DNA of 10,745 nt, taken from positions 1 to 10,745 of the forward strand of contig JAUVQR010000030.1 in NCBI GenBank assembly GCA_030598065.1, given 5' to 3'. The notes under the pieces are model-generated. The model worked only from the letters and a program-made list of their open reading frames with translations, did no database searches and had not been told where the DNA came from. How positions within the stretch are numbered: the first letter of the stretch is position 1; every line of letters begins with the position of its first letter. This DNA comes from Planctomycetota bacterium. GTDB lineage: Bacteria > Planctomycetota > Brocadiia > Brocadiales > Bathyanammoxibiaceae. Both the position numbers and the translations under genes were made by a program. Below are positions 5,693 to 10,745 of this stretch, piece after piece.

Positions 5693-6580
5693 ATGTCCGG
5701 ACCTGAATACGTTCCTTACAATTTCGGGGCCTTACCCGAAAAAGAATCCCGGCTTGAGAACAGCCGGTTGGTGATACTTCCCGTACCGTATGACTCCACC
5801 GCAAGCTACCGCACCGGCGCGAACGAAGGGCCGCGGGCCATCATAAACGCATCAAGAAACCTTGAGACCTTCGACGAGGAGCTTCTCTGTGACATCACCC
5901 CGCAGGGGATACACACAATGCCCGAACTCATGCCGGACCACCGCGGCCCGGAGCACATGATAGCGAGCGTTGAAGAGGCCGCCGATGAAATACTGAACAG
6001 GGGCGAGATGCTGGCCACCCTGGGCGGTGAGCACAGCATTACCCTCGGAACCGTACGCGCCCACAAAAAGGTCTTCCCAGGATTATCGGTACTTCAGATA
6101 GACGCCCACCTGGACCTTAGAGACTCCTACGCCGGGACAAGATACAGCCACGCCTGTGTGATGCGGCGCGTGTGCGAACTCTCCGACGTTACCCAGGTAG
6201 GCATAAGGAGTTTTTCCGAAGAAGAACACGCCTTCGTGACAAAAAACGGCCTGAAGCCCTTTTACCGGCGTGATATACTTAACAAGCAGGATTGGCACAG
6301 CGAGGTGATTGGGAGACTTTCCGAGGACGTCTACGTGACCATAGACCTGGACGGGTTGGACCCGTCTATCATGCCTTCCGTTGGGACACCGGAACCCGGC
6401 GGCCTGGGGTGGTACGAGCTCCTGGGACTCCTTAGGAAGCTATCGGAAGAGAAGAGGATAGTCGGGTTTGACGTCATGGAACTCCGCCCTGAACCCGACA
6501 ACGTGGCGCCCGACTTCCTAGCCGCCAGGTTGGTCTACAAACTAGCCACATACACACTAACCTCTAAGAGACAGGAGTAG
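5693..6580 (+). CDS. speB: Agmatinase (agmatine ureohydrolase), ureohydrolase family
   Basis: Agmatinase hydrolyses agmatine to putrescine and urea in the cytoplasm using two manganese ions. All six expected metal ligands can be seen in the 295-residue protein: His114 in GGEHS (111-115), Asp137, His139 and Asp141 in DAHLD (137-141), and Asp218 and Asp220 in DLDGLDP (218-224). The SHA motif (152-154) supplies the usual second-shell histidine, and Glu263 in VMELRP fits the substrate-guanidinium glutamate of the family. Length is normal. It follows the DHS-like gene by 32 bases and precedes argJ by three. The start at 5693 has no strong ribosome site. The DAHxDLRDSY...YSHACVMRR pattern is typical of agmatinases rather than arginases or formimidoglutamases, but an N-substituted agmatine as the true substrate cannot be excluded. 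Confidence 0.92.
   Translation: MSGPEYVPYNFGALPEKESRLENSRLVILPVPYDSTASYRTGANEGPRAIINASRNLETFDEELLCDITPQGIHTMPELMPDHRGPEHMIASVEEAADEILNRGEMLATLGGEHSITLGTVRAHKKVFPGLSVLQIDAHLDLRDSYAGTRYSHACVMRRVCELSDVTQVGIRSFSEEEHAFVTKNGLKPFYRRDILNKQDWHSEVIGRLSEDVYVTIDLDGLDPSIMPSVGTPEPGGLGWYELLGLLRKLSEEKRIVGFDVMELRPEPDNVAPDFLAARLVYKLATYTLTSKRQE
6573..6577 (+). promoter_or_regulatory. Ribosome binding site of argJ inside the end of speB
   Basis: AGGAG, six bases before the argJ ATG at 6584. It overlaps the last codons of speB, so translation of the two genes is closely linked. Confidence 0.6.
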
Positions 6581-6583
6581 GTC

Positions 6584-7789
6584 ATGGAAGAGATACGGGG
6601 AGGCGTAACCGCGCCAAAGGGATTTCTCGCCGGGGCCGCTCACTGCGGTCTTAAGAAGGACGGCTACGACGTGGGTATCATACTTTCCAAAAACCCCGCA
6701 CAGGTAGCCGCCATGTTCACCACCAACCAGATAGTGGCCGCGCCGGTTGTCTATAGCCGTGCGGTCGTAAAGAAGGGACACCTGCGGGCCGTGGTGGTCA
6801 ACAGCGGCAACGCCAACGCCTGCACAGGCAAGGAAGGGCATGAAGTCGCCAGGACCATGGCGGCGACGGCGGCAAGCGCCATGAATCTGTCGTCCGAAGA
6901 CGTCTTCGTCGCCTCCACAGGCATAATCGGCGAACGGCTGCCCGTTGAAAAGGTCGGCCCGGGCATAAAAGAGGCCGCGGAAGGTCTGGGAGACGCGGAG
7001 CATAACGGCCATGCCTTCGCGCGGGCCATTACCACCACCGACACGTGCACAAAGGAGTTAGCCATCAGGGTAAAGACCGGCGAACACGTAATCACCATCG
7101 GCGGCGCGGCCAAGGGCGCCGGCATGATAGCGCCCAACATGGCCACCATGCTCTGCTTCCTTACAACCGACTCCTCCATCCCAAGCAATGTGCTGGGCAG
7201 ATGCCTGAACCACTCGGTGAACCGTTCTTTCAACCGGATAAGCGTCGACGGACACATGAGCACAAACGACACGGTCGTCATACTGGCAAACGGGGCGTCC
7301 GGCGATAACGTCATCGACGACGCCACTATGGCCCTACCCGTGTTTCAGGAGGCGCTGAACCACGTCACCGACCACCTGGCCAAGGCCATAGTCAGGGACG
7401 GCGAGGGAGCGACAAAGCTGATAATGATAGAAATAAAGGGCGCCCCGACAGAGGCGTACGCCCTGAAGGTGGCCCGCGCAATCGGCAACTCCCCGCTGGT
7501 CAAGACCGCCGTAAACGGCGAAGACCCCAACTGGGGGAGGGTCATATCGGCGGCGGGCGCGGCGGGCATTCCCCTTGACGAACAACGACTTAGGTTATAT
7601 ATTGGGGACGTTCTTGTGGTCGAAGGTGGGGGTCCCGTGTCTCTTGACCGGGAGAAACTCCTGGAGGTAATGAAGGCCAAAGAGGTAAGTATACGCCTTG
7701 ACCTTGGTCTGGGCAAGTCAAAGACCGAGTTCTGGACCTGTGACCTCTCCCATGAATACGTTACCATAAACGCCAAGTACCATACATAA
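6584..7789 (+). CDS. argJ: Glutamate N-acetyltransferase / ornithine acetyltransferase (ArgJ)
   Basis: ArgJ moves the acetyl group of N-acetylornithine to glutamate, releasing ornithine for arginine synthesis and recycling the acetyl group. Many ArgJ proteins can also use acetyl-CoA as the donor (N-acetylglutamate synthase activity); the sequence alone does not settle which type this is. The 401-residue length is normal. Visible motifs are GGVTAPKGF at 6-14, NSGNANACTG (73-82), STGIIGERLP (111-120) and KGAGMIAPNMATML (177-190). Self-cleavage is expected between Ala187 and Thr188, with Thr188 becoming the nucleophile of the beta chain. GEDPNWGRV and a C-terminal YVTINAKYHT also fit. It starts three bases after speB with a good AGGAG site. 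Its place behind an arginine-consuming pathway suggests that arginine supply and polyamine output are expressed together. Confidence 0.96.
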   Translation: MEEIRGGVTAPKGFLAGAAHCGLKKDGYDVGIILSKNPAQVAAMFTTNQIVAAPVVYSRAVVKKGHLRAVVVNSGNANACTGKEGHEVARTMAATAASAMNLSSEDVFVASTGIIGERLPVEKVGPGIKEAAEGLGDAEHNGHAFARAITTTDTCTKELAIRVKTGEHVITIGGAAKGAGMIAPNMATMLCFLTTDSSIPSNVLGRCLNHSVNRSFNRISVDGHMSTNDTVVILANGASGDNVIDDATMALPVFQEALNHVTDHLAKAIVRDGEGATKLIMIEIKGAPTEAYALKVARAIGNSPLVKTAVNGEDPNWGRVISAAGAAGIPLDEQRLRLYIGDVLVVEGGGPVSLDREKLLEVMKAKEVSIRLDLGLGKSKTEFWTCDLSHEYVTINAKYHT

Positions 7790-7827
7790 AGGGCTATTCT
7801 TTTACAAAACACAGGGCTAACAGAGAA

Positions 7828-9321
7828 ATGAAAACCATAAACGTCTACATAAACCGCCTGATATTTCTCGCGATAATCATGACCGGCCTGCTGCTGCATG
7901 CCCCCCAAGCCGGTGCACAGGAGCTGAAGCTGAACGTCAAAGAGCACGTCCTGAAGAACGGCCTGACGCTGCTGATGCTGGAAAACCGCCGCAGCCCGAC
8001 CGTCTCGCTGAGGATAGTCTTCAAGGTAGGTTCAGTAAACGAACGCATAGGCATCACCGGCGCCTCCCACCTCTTCGAGCACATGATGTTCAAAGGCACC
8101 CAGCTCTTCGGCACGAAGGACTGGGAGATGGAAGAGCCGCTTCTGGAAAGAGAAGACGAGCTGGTCGCCGCCATCGTAGCCACTGACGACCAACAGGTAC
8201 GCAAGGCGTTGGAGGAGGAGCTTGCCGACGTCAGAAAGCAACTGAAGGCGATAACGGCCACCGAGGAATTCTGGTCTATATATATGAGAAACGGAGCCAC
8301 CGGGATTAACGCCTCAACGAGTGACGACATTACCCGCTATTACTGCAACCTGCCGGCAAACAAGCTGAAACTATGGGCCTTTATCGAATCCGACAGGATG
8401 AAGAACCTGGTGCTTCGTGAGTTTTACTCCGAGAAAAACGTGGTTATGGAAGAGAGGAGAATGCGCACGGATACCAGCCCGTTCGGTCTCATGTTCGAGC
8501 AGTTAAACGCCGCCGCGTTTACGGCGCACCCCTACGGCTGGCCCGTCATAGGCTGGATGTCGGACATAGACAACATAACCAAGAAACAGACCGAAGAGTA
8601 TTTCACACGGTACTACGCCCCGAATAACGCCGTGATTGTGGCGGTAGGGGACATAAACCCTCAGGAGGTAACCGACCTTGTGGAAGAATACTTTAGCGAC
8701 ATACCCGCACAGCCGCCCATCCCCGAGGTAACCACCGTGGAACCGGAGCAGAAGGGCGAACGCAGGGTGGAAGTGGAGTACGACGCAAACCCGATGGTGG
8801 CCATCGCCTATCACAAGCCGGAGATTACTCACCCCGACCAATACGTCTTCGAGGTGATACAGAGCCTCCTCTCCAACGGCAGGACCTCCCGTCTCTACAA
8901 GAAGCTGATAGAAGAGGACAGGGTAGCGGTGATGGCGAGGAGTTATTCAGGGGGTTCAAAATACCCCGACCTCTTTTTTGCCTTCGCCAGCCCTCGCCAT
9001 CCGCACACGGCTGAAGAGGTAGAGAAGGCCATATACGAGCAACTGGAGAGACTCAAGACCGAGCCGCCCTCGGAGTGGGAGCTGCAGAAGATAAAGAACC
9101 AGCTCGAGGCCAATTTCATACGCGGCCTGGTATCCAACTCCGGCCTGGCCGACGAGATCGGATACTACGAGGCCGTAGCCGGCGACTGGCGCTACGTCAA
9201 CACCGCCATAGAACGGATAAAGGCCGTGACCGGAGAAGACGTCATGAGAGTGGCAAGCAAATACTTCGTAAAGACAAACCGCACCGTGGGGACGCTGGTT
9301 CAAAAGAAGGAAGGGACTTAG
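7828..9321 (+). CDS. Secreted M16 (insulinase/pitrilysin-like) zinc peptidase, catalytic subunit
   Basis: The 497-residue protein starts with a signal peptide (positive start, hydrophobic 11-23, likely cut after AGA near 30), so it acts in the periplasm or envelope. The inverted zinc motif HLFEH lies at 81-85, and the third ligand is probably Glu208 (or Glu209) in VVMEERRM. Between them is an extra stretch, rich in Glu, Lys and Leu (about 98-150), likely a helical or coiled-coil insertion of roughly 45-50 residues compared with short M16 proteins. NASTSDDITRYY then resumes the family pattern. The second half (from about 240) is the inactive M16 domain; it has SRLYKKLIEEDRVAV where many partners have R...GLAY. 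It follows argJ by 38 bases and precedes a related gene by five. The pair probably forms a two-subunit peptidase. Substrate unknown. Confidence 0.92.
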   Translation: MKTINVYINRLIFLAIIMTGLLLHAPQAGAQELKLNVKEHVLKNGLTLLMLENRRSPTVSLRIVFKVGSVNERIGITGASHLFEHMMFKGTQLFGTKDWEMEEPLLEREDELVAAIVATDDQQVRKALEEELADVRKQLKAITATEEFWSIYMRNGATGINASTSDDITRYYCNLPANKLKLWAFIESDRMKNLVLREFYSEKNVVMEERRMRTDTSPFGLMFEQLNAAAFTAHPYGWPVIGWMSDIDNITKKQTEEYFTRYYAPNNAVIVAVGDINPQEVTDLVEEYFSDIPAQPPIPEVTTVEPEQKGERRVEVEYDANPMVAIAYHKPEITHPDQYVFEVIQSLLSNGRTSRLYKKLIEEDRVAVMARSYSGGSKYPDLFFAFASPRHPHTAEEVEKAIYEQLERLKTEPPSEWELQKIKNQLEANFIRGLVSNSGLADEIGYYEAVAGDWRYVNTAIERIKAVTGEDVMRVASKYFVKTNRTVGTLVQKKEGT

Positions 9322-9326
9322 AAGAA

Positions 9327-10745
9327 ATGATAAGGAAGGCTTTCTGGAGCTTATTGGCCACGGCGCTAGTCTTGGCGTTTGTCGCGAGCGGCGGCTACGC
9401 GCGCGCGCAGCATGCGATGCCGCATAAGGGCGCGGCCCTTGCAAAACCCCAGTCAAAGGGCGCGGATATAGTTTCAAGGTTTGAATACAGACCGCTCAAA
9501 TGGGCGCCGCCGAAAGTAGAGCGCAGGGTGCTCTCGAACGGCATGATACTCTTCATCCTGGAGGACCAAGAGCTACCGCTGGTGAACGTAACTTCGGCTA
9601 TAAGGACGGGCTCCATCTACGAACCCGCCGACAAGGCCGGTCTGGCGGCCCTTGTAGGTCACGTGATGCGTTCGGGCGGTACAACCAGCATGAGCGCCAC
9701 CGAGATGAACAGGGAGCTGGAATACATGGCCGCCTCCGTGGAGACCAGCATCGGCCGTGAGTCCGGCTCAGCCGGGCTTTCCGCCATGACCAAGGACTTC
9801 GACAAGACGCTTGAGATATTCGCGGACGTACTGATGCATCCGGTGTTCTCGGAAGACAAAATAGAGCAAAAGAAGGAAGAGATCCTCGAATCCATAAGGA
9901 GAGAGAACGACAACCCCAACCAGATAGCCTTCCGGGAATTTCGCAAGCTGCTGTATGAACCGCACCCGTACAACCGCAAGGTAGAGGGTTATGCCGATAC
10001 CATCCCCGACATTACCAGGGAAGACATGATAGCCTTCCACGACAAGTACTTCCATCCAAACAACATCATTATGGGCATCTCCGGTGACTTCAATACCGAT
10101 GAGCTGATTAAAAAGCTGGAAAAGGTCTTCAAGGGATGGAAGAAAGAGGATATAGATTTCCCGCACGTGCCGAAGGTGGAGAACGAACTTGAACTCTCCG
10201 TAAACTACGTGAACAAAGACCTGGAACAGTCTACCATACTGCTCGGCAACATAGCCATTGAGAGGACGAACCCCGACTACTTCGCCGTCAAGATAATGAA
10301 CTTTATACTTGGCGAGGGCAGCTTCACGGCAAGGATTCCGAAAAAGGTGCGTGACGAGGAGGGGCTGGCATACTCCGTATACAGCGCCTTCCATACACCA
10401 AAGGACCTGGGGTTTTTCTTCGTCTCCTGCCAGACCAAGGTCGGTTCCACCTCAAGGGCCATAGAGCTGATCCTGGAAGAAATCAAACGTATAAAACAGG
10501 TACCCGTGAGTGACGACGAGATAAAAGGGGCAAAGGATACGTTTGTAAATCAGTTCATATTCCTCTTCACGACCAGCGCCGCAATAGTAAGCCACATGGT
10601 GGACATAGAATATAAAGGGCTTCCCCTTGATTACCTGGACACATACGTGGCAAACATCAAGGCCGTCACAAAAGAGGACATACAGAGAGTGGCCCGCAAG
10701 TACCTCCACCCTGATAAGATGATGCTCCTGGTGGTGGGGAACGAG
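9327..10745 (+). CDS. M16 peptidase-like subunit lacking the zinc motif (cut by window end)
   Basis: The frame is open from ATG 9327 to the end of the window (473 residues seen, C-terminus missing). A signal peptide is evident (KAFWSLLATALVLAFVASGG, likely cut after ARA near 27). The N-terminal M16 domain begins near 65 (RRVLSNGMILFILED), but where active members have HxxEH this protein reads ALVGH (108-112): the first His and the Glu are lost, so it should not bind zinc. The second domain keeps the substrate-binding arginine and tyrosine (Arg336 in TARIPKKVR and Tyr349 in GLAYSV). In heterodimeric M16B enzymes such as mitochondrial processing peptidase, an inactive subunit pairs with a catalytic one; the gene just upstream, five bases away, would be that partner. 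Ribosome site is weak (GAAG close to the ATG), so coupling to the upstream gene is likely. Confidence 0.9.
   Translation, partial: MIRKAFWSLLATALVLAFVASGGYARAQHAMPHKGAALAKPQSKGADIVSRFEYRPLKWAPPKVERRVLSNGMILFILEDQELPLVNVTSAIRTGSIYEPADKAGLAALVGHVMRSGGTTSMSATEMNRELEYMAASVETSIGRESGSAGLSAMTKDFDKTLEIFADVLMHPVFSEDKIEQKKEEILESIRRENDNPNQIAFREFRKLLYEPHPYNRKVEGYADTIPDITREDMIAFHDKYFHPNNIIMGISGDFNTDELIKKLEKVFKGWKKEDIDFPHVPKVENELELSVNYVNKDLEQSTILLGNIAIERTNPDYFAVKIMNFILGEGSFTARIPKKVRDEEGLAYSVYSAFHTPKDLGFFFVSCQTKVGSTSRAIELILEEIKRIKQVPVSDDEIKGAKDTFVNQFIFLFTTSAAIVSHMVDIEYKGLPLDYLDTYVANIKAVTKEDIQRVARKYLHPDKMMLLVVGNE

Noticed and set aside
6751..7326. 191-residue minus-strand open frame within argJ
   Set aside because: It lies wholly inside argJ, whose motifs are intact. 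Low-complexity Ala/Ser/Pro-rich composition is typical of antisense shadows in GC-rich genes.
7790..7819. AGGGCTA direct repeat (7790-7796 and 7813-7819) between argJ and the M16 gene
   Set aside because: Seven bases repeated once in a 38-base gap is within chance, and neither copy sits at a convincing operator or promoter position.
9768..10394. 208-residue minus-strand open frame within the second M16 gene
   Set aside because: It is antisense to a convincing M16 domain, with no ribosome site or recognisable motif.
1..10745. CRISPR arrays, tRNA or rRNA genes, insertion sequences, phage attachment sites
   Set aside because: No repeat-spacer pattern, no tRNA-like cloverleaf, and no transposase or integrase reading frame were seen on either strand.

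Overview
The window looks like chromosomal DNA of a Gram-negative bacterium. Several products carry export signals, shine-Dalgarno-led genes sit in tight runs, and codon use is moderately GC-rich throughout. The mix of an FHA-membrane protein, a DUF255 protein, a pyruvoyl arginine decarboxylase, a deoxyhypusine-synthase-like protein and paired M16 peptidases would suit Planctomycetota or another deep-branching phylum. That placement is a guess from gene content, not from a marker gene.

Left part, minus strand (1-3731). Reading leftward, an exported thioredoxin-fold/DUF255 protein (3701 or 3731 down to 1488) is followed by a decayed HD-GYP phosphodiesterase fragment lying on the plus strand (about 1202-1470). 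Next comes an unrecognised small protein built from two copies of a 75-residue repeat (1130/1151 to 561). Last is the N-terminal part of an FHA-domain membrane protein (534 to 1), which runs off the window.

Centre and right, plus strand (4004-10745). Six genes lie head to tail with gaps of 3 to 38 bases and probably form one transcription unit. They encode pyruvoyl-dependent arginine decarboxylase, a deoxyhypusine-synthase-like aminobutyl transferase, agmatinase (SpeB), glutamate N-acetyltransferase (ArgJ), a secreted M16 zinc peptidase, and a second M16 subunit that has lost its zinc motif and is cut by the window end. A 272-base divergent intergenic region (3732-4003) separates the two halves and carries a candidate sigma70-type promoter in each direction.

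How the genes may work together. ArgJ supplies ornithine for arginine synthesis. The decarboxylase turns arginine into agmatine, and agmatinase turns agmatine into putrescine and urea. The DHS-like enzyme keeps the lysine that carries the aminobutyl intermediate but has lost other canonical DHS residues, so it may make homospermidine from putrescine, or act on agmatine. The cassette would make a triamine from arginine without decarboxylated S-adenosylmethionine. The M16 pair looks like a heterodimeric periplasmic peptidase with one catalytic and one substrate-binding subunit, and its link to the polyamine genes is unknown.
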